NCBI GenBank assembly: GCA_024734555.1
Contig: JANPWX010000073.1
Coordinates: 2,441,352-2,505,351, forward strand
Source: Trochalopteron elliotii
Lineage: Eukaryota > Chordata > Aves > Passeriformes > Leiothrichidae
Length of the DNA stretch: 64,000 nt
Reading direction: 5' to 3'
Positions within the stretch are counted from its first letter, which is position 1, and the number at the start of each line of letters is the position of its first letter. A model generated the notes under the pieces. That model worked only from the letters and a program-made list of their open reading frames with translations. It did no database searches and was not told the origin of the DNA. Shown here one piece after another: positions 46,053 to 58,835 of the stretch. The translations under genes and the position numbers were made by a program.

Positions 46053-49000
46053 CTTTCATTGGAGGAGAGAAAAATAAATTCTTAATTAAACAAGAAACAT
46101 TCCTAGCTTGGTTGGCATTGGATTTCTAGGTTTCCTTTTCTAGTTGACTCTTTTTTCTGTTTCCTGTGTCTTAGTGAAATATCAATATGCTTGCCATGGA
46201 ATGCATGAGTCTTTCTTCAGAGAAAAATTAATAACCTTCTGTTAATCAAAACAGAAACAAAAATATCTCTCTAATGTTAGTGTTTGTAATCTACCTTTAA
46301 AAATACATCAGCGCCCTTCCACATACACTTCCTCCTGATTCTAAATAAATTGCTGGTGCTAACAGTGCCATCTCTTGCATGAAACCTAAAATGAAGTTTC
46401 TGATCATGTACAATCATTGAATCCTGTAGGACTCTTATAAAGCACTAGCACTACAAATCTACACCTTTCCTTTCACTTCAATCTGTTATGAAGTTATTTG
46501 TCAGCTTTTATCTGAAGTTTTATAGTGTTAAAACTGTTGAGCAAGTGTCCTGCTTTGGATCCATGTATCCATGCTGCAAGGTGAGCAAGATGGCTTCCTA
46601 TGGAACCTCATGGAGAGTTTTGGACTGGGGAAAGATGGCATTCCATAGACAAGAATTAGGTGCTACAAATATCTTCTGAGGAATAGGTGGGATATTGCTG
46701 CTTGCAACTGATGAACCACCATTAAACCAGAGATCTTATTTTAAAATAAACTTCTGTAATTATAAAGAAAGGTGAGTGGAAGTGAAAACATGAAAAGAAA
46801 TGTTACTAAACCAGGAACTGTCTGGGATGATGTGTTAGGGGCTGGGAGTACTCGTTGAGAGAATTGCCTTCCCCTAAGTGCTATGAATGCTCAAGCAATA
46901 AGCCATTGATGTCCTTTTTGTCTGGAAGTATTAGCTAACAACACAAGATGTCAATATTGGAACTGGCAGGCAAAACTGATGCCTGAATCTGTGCTTTAGT
47001 CGCCAGACCATGTGGCTCACCACTGAGCAGATCTGGATCCTGTGTAGGAGGATGCTCTGCCTAGGTGTGGGTAAAACAGCTCAGAGTTTACCCTATTTGC
47101 AAAAGTTATCAGCTGTGCAGAGAAAATGGGGTTTATGCTGCTTTTAGTGTTGAAGAATGCTGAGACCAGCCTGGCTCATCAATCCCAAAGTTAAACACCC
47201 TGAGGACATTAAACATTTCCTAACAGGAACTGGCACTGGCTCTGGTGAGAGTGTGGCAAACTTGATCAAGTATCGATAGTATTGATAACTTATCAAAAGC
47301 TGTTGAGCTGCCATAGCACCAAAAGATATTCTGATAATCACTTTGCACTATAAAAGCCCAGTTCCATTTTTTAATGATAAGAGTCTTCTAACATACCCCT
47401 TTCTTGGAGTGTGTGTGGAGGTTCCTGCATTACATGGAGTTGTCCCTCAAGGTTACTTCTCAATGAAATTTGCCTACTGTCATTGGTATGGGCAAGTGAC
47501 ATCAATCTATAATAATCATTTTGCTTCCATAAATAGTGCACTATACTAGCAGTTTTAGCTATCCTATACTTTGTAGTAAACAATTCTGATTAGTATCTTT
47601 TGGTCTAATCATTATAATGAATTTAAATCAATAATTAATTTTATTTATGTAAATATATTTGGGTTGCTATCCTTATTCCTGCAGGACAAAATCATTACAG
47701 GATCAATTACAGCTCCCTAATGCTTTAGACTGAAAATATTGACCAAGTTTTGGACTAAGATTGTATTCAGCTGCCCCACAGACTCATCCCTGAGAAGGAG
47801 TTTAGAAAGCCAGGGGATCTTTTTTGCAGCTCATGATTCAGTGGGATGGTCTCCATGGTAAACTTCCTCTGAAGCTTCCATTCTGCCCATGACATCCCAT
47901 AAGGATGTGGGTGCTGCAGTGCTTAGCTGTTGTGGAGCCCAGCCTCCTGGCTTAGGCTCCCTGTGCAGTGCCTGAGGGGAGATAAACAGCACAGAGAGAG
48001 CCCTGCAGAAAGCTGCTCATTAAACAAGGGCATAGCTCAGGGTCAGCTGGCAACTGGCAAAACCCAGGCAACTGGGAAGTTCTGGGCTGAGCAAGTCCTT
48101 GTCCCTGCCCACACAGTCATTGCACATAGTGAGGCCCATCTGCTTGTCTAGGACTTGCTGCTCTGAGAGTGGGATTTGACTGTGTGGGAGTAACAGCAGG
48201 AATACTGTGCTGTGGAGCTTGCTGCTCCCTCAACACTGAGAGTGGAGCTTCTGCAGGTATGTTGGTTTAAGGGCTCGACTGGCTTGTCTCATGTCAGGAA
48301 ACAAAAAGACAGGGGGGTAGGAGAGAGTTTAAGAGAAATGCAAACAGTTCCTCCATGGCCCCAAAGAAGACAGTCCCTCTGTTTCTAATGAGGGACAAAT
48401 GAGTTTTGGCAGAGGGCAGGGCCCATCTTACACGTGCTTGGCTCTCAGATCCTCTGCTGTTTGCTGGTGTGTATTGCTGTGCCTGCCAAAGGAACAAGCA
48501 AGCAATTCTCATCCCTTACTGCATCCCAAGAGGAGCCTCTCTAGAATAGGACCATGGTCAGCAGTTGTGCATGATGTGGGTGAATCCAGGTTTTAAGTGA
48601 TTTGTACCCACTACTTCAGCTCCGGTCAGGGAGAGGTAGGAGCTCAGCACTGAGGTGCTTCCCATCACAGAGAAGCAAAGTTTGGAAGTTTGGAAATCCA
48701 TGATGTGCAGGTGTCACCTACACAGGAATGTGGATGTGTTCCCATTGTTCATTCCCTCTGTGAAAACAGCAGGAGGATGGACTTGTTTGTGGAGGGGGAG
48801 CCTATAGCTTTGCACAAGCAGCACTGTGAACATCCTCTGGGCTAAAGGGATCCATATGGACTTTTGGAGGGAAGTGAAGAGGCCTACAGTCTTGGTGAAC
48901 AGGGAAGGGTGGGTGTATGATGGGAAAGGAGATTAGGGGTATTGAATTGCATTTTTACATCTATGCACTTCTGTCTAATTGCCACTATAGGTGCTCCAGC

Positions 49001-52000
49001 CTATTACTGGATCTGCCTAGTCCCAAGTCTGCATTTCAATCCTTCTGGCAAGTGTTTTACTGCTGCTCTGCATTCTGCCAAAAGCTTATTGGATATTAAT
49101 GGGCCTTCCTGTGGCTTGAATGAGCTGGGTCCCTTTGGCACATTTAAGAAATACAGGAAAACGACTGATCCCATTTGCTTTCAGCAGACTAGACGTCTTT
49201 GCTTCCCACTGAAACAGGTCTGAGAGCTGCAAATCCTCACATGTCTCAATGCTTCACAGGAGACAAGCATATCAGATGACCTCTGTTCTGACCATTGGCA
49301 CAATGGTACAAAAGTTAATTATTGGGTGTGGTGTGCCTCTTCCACCTTTCTGCAAAAATCAGTCAGGGTCAGAGCTGCAGGTAAAGACAGACAGCTGAGT
49401 GTGAGGCCTTTTCTTCCCTCAGAACAGAGAGCACATCCAGCATCCTCTGTGACCACAGCATGCACAGACTGCAGAAAGAGCACTATTGTGCTCATACTCA
49501 GCTTTTCATGAGACCAAGCTCTGAATGCTCCTGCTTGCTTTTCAGCTACCAGTTGGTCCTTGTATAGGCCTGGTCAATAGATCAGACCAAGCTTTTGCTA
49601 AACTCACACTTCATGGTTTACACTGGGTTTCCATGCTGGGTTTTGTTATACAGTGACTGCAGTTGTCCCAGAGAGATTTCCTCTTCATTCTTGAATCCAG
49701 CATCCAATGACACAGTGACAGTGAAGCTGAGAGACATGTCTGTTCCAGTAAATAAAAGTGGAAGTGTAGCATGTGCTCACATCCTAGTACTTGCTTACTG
49801 TTGGGAGTGTAAATGTCTGGATGTGGTGGAGATGTGACAGCAGGAACTAGCAGACAGAAAAAACTGGTGCCTGCCTTTGGGCACAGTCTAGTGGCTAGGG
49901 CATTTTTATTCATAATCATATATTTTCACTGCTCTTTGGATCCCTCCTGCTGTCTATGGCATGGTGGTATGAGTTCTGCTAATCTTAAATTTATGAACTA
50001 AACTGGAGGACTGTACTGGGAACTATACAGTCTGACAAATGCCAATTTTGTTGGCTCTCACATGTATATTCAGGGCTTAAGTGTTTCCATGTGGTTCTAT
50101 GGAAGGATTGGACTGAGTCAGAGATGACCCTGTGAACTGAGCAGTGTTTGAGTGCATCAGTGGAGAGTGGCTCATCCTGCCTTTTCTTCGAAATTATTCT
50201 AATCAAAATGGTGAAAACACTTGCCAACTTAAATATGGCAGTACTCAGGAATGGAAGGATTTGAACTTCTAACAACCCTCCATTTTCTTCTCTGTTAGGA
50301 TAATTAATCATATGTAGCTTAAAAGGATCTCAAATTGTAATATAAAGGAGGTAATTCCTATTTTTAAAATAGCTGGCAGCAGGGTGGGGTGAAGTGCTGT
50401 GTGTCAGGTCAATAGCAGAGATCACAGTAAGACTTTCTTCTCTTGAACAATGACTCAATGTTCTAAGCACTGCATCCAAGCCACCCTCATCCACTGCTGT
50501 ACTTAAACTCATCTTCAGTGAGAAGCTCACATTCATAAAGGTTTGCAACAGTATAAATAATATGCCATATTAGGGCTGTAAATCAAATGCCATTTCCTTG
50601 AAACTGTTTCAAGGAAAGGCTTCTGCTTTTTTCCAGCACAATCTAAAAGAGCTTTATTGATGTCCTGTCTACCATCTGTTTTACATATGAACCTTGTGAC
50701 TCCTAGTCTTTCAAGCTTGTTAATTAGGCCAATAAGAAGCATACCACAGGAGCTCTGAAATGCAGCTCAGAAATTAAATGCTGGTGGAACATTTCTTTTC
50801 CCAAGTATGCTAGTGATGGAGAGCCCTTCTGTGATCAGTCCCCTTTACTTCAGGGAGTGGTGCAGCAGTGTAGCTACTTACATTTTCTCTTTTGTTCTCA
50901 CCTGTTGCAGAAGGAACCTGGGAAAGGAAAGGCTTTTGTGTATTTTTCTCCCTTGCTGCAGCCCTGGCTGGGTTTTTTTAGCTGCACCACAACTCCACTG
51001 AGATCATCAGGAGCTCAGTGCTTGAAGGCTGCCAGATGTACAAAGACTATGAGCATCACTGTGGGCCTCCACAGGCATCCACCTGGGGGGATTATGCAGG
51101 TAATTGAAGGAGATGCAGCTCTAAGAAACAGAGGGCCCCATTTGGTATGCAAGTCACTGCTGGTGTCTCCTCTTATGTTTACTGGCTGCTCTTTCTGAGG
51201 CCCAGTTTTGGTATAACCTATGCATGAATATAAAACAGTAACAAAAGCGTAGGCATCTGCCCACTTGTTCTTCTCCTCTGCCTCCCCTCCTCCAGCACCA
51301 CCTTGGAGTATAAAGTTCCATGTTCTGAAATAGAGATGCAGTTGCCTTTCCCACGGTGCCACCACCTGTGGAGGGATGCTGGTTACCAGGAGACTGCCAC
51401 GCCTTCTTGCTGGAATAAAGGCAGGAACGGCCGCTGAGGATGGCACACCAAAAATTGGCCTGGGTTTTACTTACAGGTGTGTGATAAATTGTCCCTAGCA
51501 ACTCTAAGATGTAAAATCAGTTGTTATCTCCCTAAACAGATGCACAAAGTCTTAAATTGAAAGTCTGTTCTGAAATGCCATCTGACAAAGCATGTCTTTT
51601 CCTAGAAAGAGGCGTGTGGTCAGGCGGCTCCCTCCTCCCCTGTCTTCCCAGTGGAGGGAGAATGCTGCCCTCTCTCGGACACAAAGCCACATTTGCCACC
51701 AAACTACCCCACAGGGGCTGTGTTTCTGCCACCAGAAGGACACCATAGCTTGCTGCCAAGGTGTGTCATCAGGGTGTAAATTACAAGCTCCCAAGTGTTG
51801 CAGTCCAGGCAGATCATGGTACCCAAAAAGCTTTGGTGAGTTTCCATCCAAGTGGAGTGGCATTTAAACTGAAAACACTATTTTTATTTTTTTTTCAAAC
51901 AAAAAATGAGTCTTCATATCCTCCACTTACACGTAATTGCCTGGACTTAATTCTGAGCCCAGAGCCAGGGTGAAAGCTACACCAGATCAGTTTTCCTCCT

Positions 52001-53235
52001 ATAGGTCTGGGACTCAGCTCAGGTCTACTGGAAAGGAAATGCTCATGTTGTCTCCATAGACTGGTTGAGGGATGAGAACTGGGTTTTTATTTATTTATTG
52101 TCTTCCTCCAGTGTGTGCAGGAATGGGCCAAGTGCAGGCACCAAATGGGAGATGTAGCTCTGCCATCCATACCAGTGCAATGCTGGGGCTTCCCAGGGAT
52201 TCACTACCAGGGAAGCTGCTCTACCTTCCATTTTACAGCAGAGTCTATGGTGAGATGATTTCTGTCCTTCAGCTGTTTGGGATCTGTTTAACCCTACCAT
52301 CAGACTCTCCTTCTAAATGATTGCCTTCTTTCATTCCTGCATTATGAGGAGTTAGAAGTCAACCAATATAGTTTGACCACTGCTTTGCTCTTTACCTCTT
52401 TTCTTTCTCTTGAGCTGCTCTCAACCCTCACCATCCCTTCAACCTCAGCTGAAGAGTGCAGCTCCCTTACAGTTGCTTTCTCTCCTAAAAGCACAGGTGC
52501 TAAATCAGTTGGAGCCTTACTTTGAGAACAAAATGGAGCAGACCAGCACAGTTGAGAGAGCTGGTTGAAGTTAAATTTATCACTAGATGTGAGCAATCCT
52601 AATGTATCTCTTGTCCACTTTTGAGTGGACAGAGCAAGCTCAAATACAAGGCAGTCAAAATTACTTACTCCTCTCCCAATCAGAAGTTAGATGTAGTTTT
52701 CCCTTGGCAAGGTGTACTGATTTGAAGCATTCCCAGCATCTCCCAGAGTTAATAACTCCTTGGCTTCACACTGGAAAGCCATGTGTTACTCAGAAGTTTC
52801 AAATTCATATTAATACATCAACAAAGGGCCTTCTCTTACAAAGAATCCATAGTGCAATACAGACAACAAATCAAAGCTTGTACTGGGAAAATGCTGTAAA
52901 ACTTACTGTTTAAACTCAGTCTGAATAAGATTAAGGTATACATGAGCTATAGCCCCTATGTGCAGGAACACAACTACTGTTTGGGTCCAGTGCTAGCTCT
53001 GAGGGCTCAACAGTAAGAAGCAACCATGCACAACTGAACACAAAACCTTCCTAAGAGGCAATGGCAGAAGGGACTCAAATAGACCGGATGCAGTTTTCAG
53101 AAAGACACCGAGTTTGGAACCGCAGAATTTGGAAGAATACCCTGGGAATGACAGTGTCAACACTTGTTGGGGTCTTGCTCTCTGAATGAGGTGATCATGG
53201 CGAAGCAGTGGCTCTGCAGTGATTCAAAAGGAACA
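46053..53235. other. Long non-coding stretch, nothing recognised
   Basis: No gene is seen. The longest frames (51,015-51,446 minus, 143 codons; 51,154-51,501 minus, 115; 50,857-51,198 plus, 113) overlap one another on both strands in a moderately GC-rich patch and resemble nothing known. An AT-rich, homeodomain-word-rich segment lies at 47,580-47,680. No LTR or CR1 copy was recognised. Confidence 0.4.
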
Positions 53236-53249
53236 CTGCCACCTAGTGC
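53236..53249 (-). promoter_or_regulatory. CTCF-like motif
   Basis: CTGCCACCTAGTGC fits the reverse complement of the CTCF core (consensus CTGCCNCCTRSTGG) at all but the last informative position. In vertebrates such sites set loop boundaries. One match by eye is weak evidence; occupancy is not known. Confidence 0.35.
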
Positions 53250-55214
53250 ACTTCGAACAGAGAATTTTCATACTATAAAAACGTGCTTTGCATCTGTTTG
53301 TGCAAAGGCTGGAGACGCTGCCAGGTAAGAGAAGGCATTGTATTTTTGTTGAATAGAGAAACAGCATTTTAACTTGCTGGTGATCACTAAGTATGAAGAT
53401 GAGGAGGAACAAACAATCCCCTTCTAACACTCATTATGCAGAAGTAATTCTTTTAGCTGAAATCTGTGCTTGACCTATGAAATAGGCTTTCACCAGTTGG
53501 CAGTGGGTAACGTGTCAGGAGGGTGGCATGCTCACCTATCTCCTGTGTTCACTTGCACCCAGACTTTTCCATGTCCACAGGCTTTCTCTGTGTACCAGCA
53601 AGACTTATGGTTGTAAGACACTGCTGGTTGTAAAACTGGATTGCTTTATTTTCTTTTAGCAGAGGCAGCCTGATAGGCTCTATTAAAGCAGTGACAGAGG
53701 AGGAAGGGGCAGCCCTTCCCCTGTTTGGGAATAACTCTTTTTCTTTAGCACTTGAGATCCCCAGATGCTGAGATGCAGGGTGGGAAATGCCTGCATGTGG
53801 CACCAACAGCAGATGTCTGCCCGGTGGCAGACAGCTGAGCTCTGCAGTGTGCAGCTGCAGGGGGCCAGTGGGGAATGAGGCTCAGGGGTTGGCAGAATGA
53901 ACTCTTCTCAAGAAGGAGCCACTCAAGCTCATTTTCAAACCTATCAGAAATCACCCCCCAATTACTTCAGTGCAAGTCAAAATAATCTGTACAGATCTGC
54001 GCAGATGGTTCAGTCTGTTGTCACTAGGGGGGTTTGTGACATGCCCTGCTCACCTGACCTGTTGGTGAACAGTGCCTTCTTCCAGGTAAGGACAACTGAA
54101 CAGGTTTTGGCTCTGCAGCCCCTCTTCCGTGGAGGAAGAAATGATATCTCACTCTCCATCCTGCCTATAATGTAGATGAAAGTTCTTTCAAGTTGGATCA
54201 TGATCCTTTTGGGGCTGTAGGGGGATTCATAGGGAATTGCAAAATGTTTGTTAGCCTCAAAATGGCTAATTAGTTTTAATCATTGGCAGCAACTCAGAAA
54301 TTACAGCTGGTTCTCATGCTGATGCCCTGGAGCAGCAAAGCTGTTGCCCACAGTTAAAGGTAGCCAGTTGTTCCTTCCTAGTGCAAATGCCTGACATCAG
54401 GGTAAACTTTCAGACTTAATTTTATGTCAAGAAATGCACCCAATTCATTCTGCATGGGGTGAATCACCACTGTGAGCATGCTGTGTGTGCTTGCAGCCTG
54501 ATGAGGATGATAGCTCTGCTCCTACACTCACAAGCAGAAGTATGTGCTTACTTAGCAACAAGCAGCTGATGAATTCATCTGATCCCTCCACTAGATGGGA
54601 TGCAAGCACCATAATTTCTAAGCGTTTCTGGTGGAAATGTGAAGTTCCAGCACGGCCTGCTCAATATAACTGGCTCCCATGCCAGATACTGCTAGCCAGG
54701 GGCTATGAAAGGCAAAAGTGTTTAGTTCCAGTTCCTCTTCATCAGAAAGAGCACAAAAAGGGAAATGATTCAGTGCCCCAGAAACATGATACATAAGTGA
54801 TTGGGGATGACATCATTCAGCAGTCAGGCAAGACGGTGTCCTGCAACCCTCTAGGTCCTAACCTAATGTGAACAGAAATGAGGGAGCAAGCCAGGGTTGA
54901 GACTTGTCACTTCAGCGTTGTCACTAGATACAGCAAGTGCTGTCAGCTGTCCAGAGAGAGACAAGCTTATTTTTGGAAACAGTAAGAAAGTTAACATTTT
55001 TATACATCTCTAACCTTAACACAGTACAATCTCACTCCATTACTGCTAGTACAGTAATGTCCACCATACCACTAATATTACTTACTCATTATCCTAGATT
55101 AATGATAGTAGATATTATGAGTAATAACTCTACCCCTCTTCCTTTATGCTTTTAATTTTTTGTGTAGAAGTTAGGAATATTGTTATTACTGCTTTCTCTT
55201 GGAGGGGGGTGAAA

Positions 55215-55340
55215 GACACAACAAATAAATAATTTGTCCAAATACCCTGAGCAAGTATATAACACAAACAAGCAGTACCTGCACTCTGGACAAGCAGTCC
55301 TGGTACCCAGCCTCTTGAACAATGTTCTGCACTATCAGGG
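55215..55340 (-). mobile_element. Possible ancient MIR/L2-like relic
   Basis: The words ATAATTTGTCCAAATACCCT, GAGCAAGTATATAAC and AGTCCTGGTACCCAGCCTCTT are in the order and spacing of the reverse-complement MIR/L2-type element. The copy is very diverged, so chance similarity is possible. Confidence 0.33.
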
Positions 55341-56832
55341 CCCTTCGCCACCATGAAATTCACAGGCAGCTAGACACAGTCCCTTTAAAAAGATTCTCAG
55401 ATTTTTATCTTGACAGTGCAGCAGACTAGACATTGATTGTGTTGACTCTAATCTTAAAGATACAGTTTTTTAATCAAAATTAAATGTGAAAATAAATACA
55501 ATCTTGTGGTCACTAAGTCACATGATATATTTTTATAATCAGGTTTGTTTAATCCTTTACTTTCAGTTTTCAGAATGCCAAACACTTTTGTCCTGACACC
55601 ACTCAGACAGGGCTCGTGTACTGTCAGTCCGAATTGGACAGTTGAGTAGAAAGCAACATGAGTTTGTGGGATCTGGCAAGGTGTAAGGAATAAGTAAGAA
55701 TTCTAGTATGAGCATGAGTTGATTAGCAGTGCAATGATTATATGCTTTGTAATTTAATGCCTAGCATTATGTTTCAGAGTTAATGTCCCCTGGAGAGGAA
55801 CTGAATGCTTGTAATTCCCTCCAAGCTAAAGCCCCGGAGGCCACAGAAGCAGTTAGGCAATACTGCATCAGGTACCTTCAGCTCATGCTTTCAGTGCTTC
55901 CCTAGGAAAGACTTGCATTCTAAAGCAGTTTCATGGCAAAATGATGGATGCTGTTCCCAGGGAATCAGGGAATACCCTGGCCTCTTCAGGTTATGTTTAC
56001 TTTGAGCTAATGGCCTCTCGACTTCATTTTGGTACAGCTTTGTTTCATTTATCCCTAATGGTGCAGTCACAACCACTCTAACTGTGGCTCCTTTGATATC
56101 CGGCAAGCATTGTCACATATCAGATACCATAGGCAAGGCAAAATCTCCTTTGTTCTGCGTGACAAAGGAATATTAGAGGGTCAGAAATGCAGACACAAGT
56201 CTCCTGGAAGTTCCCTTGATGTGCTGACATCACTCACTTTTCAGCAACAATTGCAACTGAAAGAGCAACACCAGTGTCTAGTATGTGCCTCTGGTATGCC
56301 TGGAAGCAGCACTTTCTCACACTATAACTTTTGACTAAAATTGCTGTTGTTTCCTCGCTGTGTTTCTCAAGAGGTTTGCAGGTCACCTTTGTGTGCTGCT
56401 ATTTAGTTATTGCTTCTTGAGATGTGTATCATTCATGCTTTCATGTGTATTATGGCTTTCATATTTCACTGGTGTCAGCACAATTGAAAGGGAACAGCAT
56501 TTTACTCCCATTGCAGACTTCCCCTGGCTCAGGTGATACCCACCTTGCCTGTGATGATGGACCAGTTTAGACAGATGCTGGCCACATTGCCTGTTGTCTG
56601 TGTTCAGGAGCTGTGTTCCACAGTGAGGTCCTCATTCAGCAGACAATAACAAACAGATAGTTCCCACCCACCGAGAGCTCGCTGCCTAGGGTTATGGAAA
56701 AATATATCAAGTGGAGGTCAAAGAATAGTAGAGGGCAATAATAAAACACTGGCCACCCTGCTTTCCATGGGCCTCTTGCCTCAGGGGTAACAGTCAACCT
56801 TGCCTGTGTAGGACCAGCTGTCTCTTGCTTAA

Positions 56833-56867
56833 TACATACATACATACACACATGCACACACACACAG
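56833..56867. repeat. Compound microsatellite (CATA)n/(CA)n
   Basis: Short runs of CATA followed by CA dimers, interrupted by a single ATG. Open frames reading through it are artefacts. Confidence 0.85.
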
Positions 56868-57809
56868 CCTGAGCATAAATTAAACAGCCTTTAGAGCACT
56901 AACAAAGAGCAAATGCTAAATTCAAGCCAGATGTGACCCACTACTTAGACACCAGCAAGCAGCTTTGGGCTGGAGTTCCATGCTCTTGGAGGTGACTGGG
57001 ATTGCAGACCTCATGGAAGGATCCAGCACTTAAAATCCAGTGGGGGTTCTGGAAGGTCTCACCCTTCCTCCAGCTTACAGGGTTCCTGCACCCAGGCTAT
57101 CATCGAACAGGCAGGCTGGCTCTCCTGGTGCCCCTGCACTTTGCCTAAACACCATACTCTTTGGAAAAAAGCAGGTGAGGAGGGATTTATGCTAATAATG
57201 TCAGTTTAACTATGCTCTAATTAGATACTTGGAAAACATACGGATGTAAACCTTTAGAGCGTGACAATCTAGAGGATCCCATTCCTACATATCCTATTCA
57301 GTGTAGGCATCTTTTAGAGCCTGTGTAATCCAGACTTTTCCTGCTAATGTTGGATCTGAGTTTTTCATATCCAGCGTAGCAGACAACTGAGTCAATGCAG
57401 GACTGAGCAGGCAAGATGGAGCAGAAACCCTGCTGCAGAGTGTCCTGCTCCATGGCTTCAAAACGAACAGCAAACCTGGTGAAAATATCAGTGGCCTTGG
57501 TGCTTAGAGCAAATGCCTGTGGGAAAAGAGCCATCAGAACGGATTTGTGGATTAGGAAATCCCTTGTGAGCAAGTCCAAAGCTGTCCTGGAAATTACATT
57601 TTTAATTTCAAAAGACAGCTTCTTCTGAATTTTTTCCTTTTTGATTAACTAGGAATTGCATCAGCATCCCCATTATTTTTTGCTAACTAAAACTCTGTTT
57701 GAGTTTCAGTCCATAAAGCTTGATCAAATGCATTTTACTATTGCTGTCTAAACATTTCATCTGGTTAATATCTAACTCCAAGTATTTTTAATATTTGTAC
57801 TTACTAAAT

Positions 57810-58395
57810 TATTCGGAGAGAAGCTACTGATCCCAGGCCAAACGCTGATGTCATTTACACCAACAATTAGCGCAACATTGCCCAACTCCCCTCAGGTGCT
57901 GGCAGGGCTGGAGGCTCCGTTGTCCTCCCTCGTTCCTCCCACAGATGGCAGCCGCCAGACTTGGCTTTTTCCCGCTCAGCTGCTGGGTGAAAGGCGGCAG
58001 GGAAAACAGCCTGACTGGATTTTCGCCTTGAACATGAAAGATTTTTGTCCTCCTCGATTTAACCTTCGCTTGTCAGACTAATAGTGGCGGGGGAAAGAAG
58101 CCAATCTCCCAAAGTCCAGAGGAAAAGGACGGGATTTCACATTAGCACATGAACTATCAGAGACACTCGCACAGTCGTTTTATCATGAAATAGCTGTCAG
58201 AAAAGTCTGAGTCAAATGCAAAGTGAAATCTTCACAGGAAAAGGACGCAGGCCCAGCTGAGCCCCCCTGCAACGGCGTGTTTTGGGGTACAGCTACCTCT
58301 TGCAAACTCTTTTTAGAGACTTAGAAAAGCTCTGTCACTGGCTAAAAATAAGCCTTGGCAAATTTCATGCAGACGTTGCAAAGCCCTGTTGCACA
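57810..58395. promoter_or_regulatory. Small CpG-rich patch, candidate promoter or enhancer
   Basis: CpG dinucleotides cluster here (about twenty in 550 bases) while the DNA for several kb on each side has few. Inside are a CTCF-like word CCCACAGATGGCAGC (57,938-57,952, plus) and an E2F-like TTTTTCCCGC (57,966-57,975). A strong splice donor, CAAG|GTAAGG, follows at 58,424/58,425 on the plus strand. Together they would fit a small non-coding first exon read rightwards, but no acceptor or transcript supports it. The open frame at 57,848-58,081 (77 codons) ends before the donor and resembles nothing known. Confidence 0.42.
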
Positions 58396-58689
58396 TAGGA
58401 ATTAAAGCTCACCAGCCCTGCAAGGTAAGGTCTAAAAGTCTTTTCTAGATGGAGGAAAGTGAGGCAGCAAAGGTGGGCTGTGCACACTTCAGTATTAGGT
58501 TAGAAGTATTTTGGCAAGGGGTGAGATTTTTATCTTTTTGTTATAACAGTGCTCCCTGCTGTGCCAGCAGTTGTAATGGTACAAAGGTGTGTTACAGTGG
58601 TAAGATTTGCCCGACATGAGCATATTATTCTGATAAAAGTACTTGGATGCCAACATAGTCATGTTAATACTAGAGTTTGTATAGCTTTA

Positions 58690-58835
58690 CTGAACTAGAG
58701 TTGAAGCAGTACAACCTTGGTATATAGATAAGGACAAAGTATCTTATCCAAATACATGGAGCAAGTAAATGACTGATCTGGGAATAGCTCACAGCAGTCG
58801 CTCTTCCCAAGCTACTTCTCAGACTGCCCAAAGCT
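58690..58835 (-). mobile_element. Possible ancient MIR/L2-like relic
   Basis: Blocks AAAGTATCTTATCCAAATAC, ATGGAGCAAGTAAATGAC and TGATCTGGGAATAGCTCA keep the order of the reverse-complement MIR/L2-type element (aagtatcttgcccaaggtcaca, gcaagt, gagctgggaatagaaccca). The copy is diverged, so limits are approximate. Confidence 0.42.

Larger units (their letters stand above)
53250..57809. other. Non-coding stretch with one old repeat and one odd open frame
   Basis: Mostly unique DNA. It holds a weak MIR/L2-like relic (55,215-55,340), a compound CATA/CA microsatellite (about 56,833-56,867) and a minus-strand open frame at 57,298-57,644 whose composition looks protein-like but resembles no known family and lacks splice or poly(A) support. 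No confident gene is called. Confidence 0.4.

Noticed and set aside
51015..51867. Cluster of open frames on both strands (91-143 codons)
   Set aside because: Up to four frames overlap in a slightly GC-rich patch. None resembles a protein and no two can be joined by plausible splice sites.
54080..54095. CAGGTAAGG splice-donor consensus inside an open frame
   Set aside because: An isolated donor without a matching acceptor, CpG patch or protein similarity is expected by chance in 64 kb.
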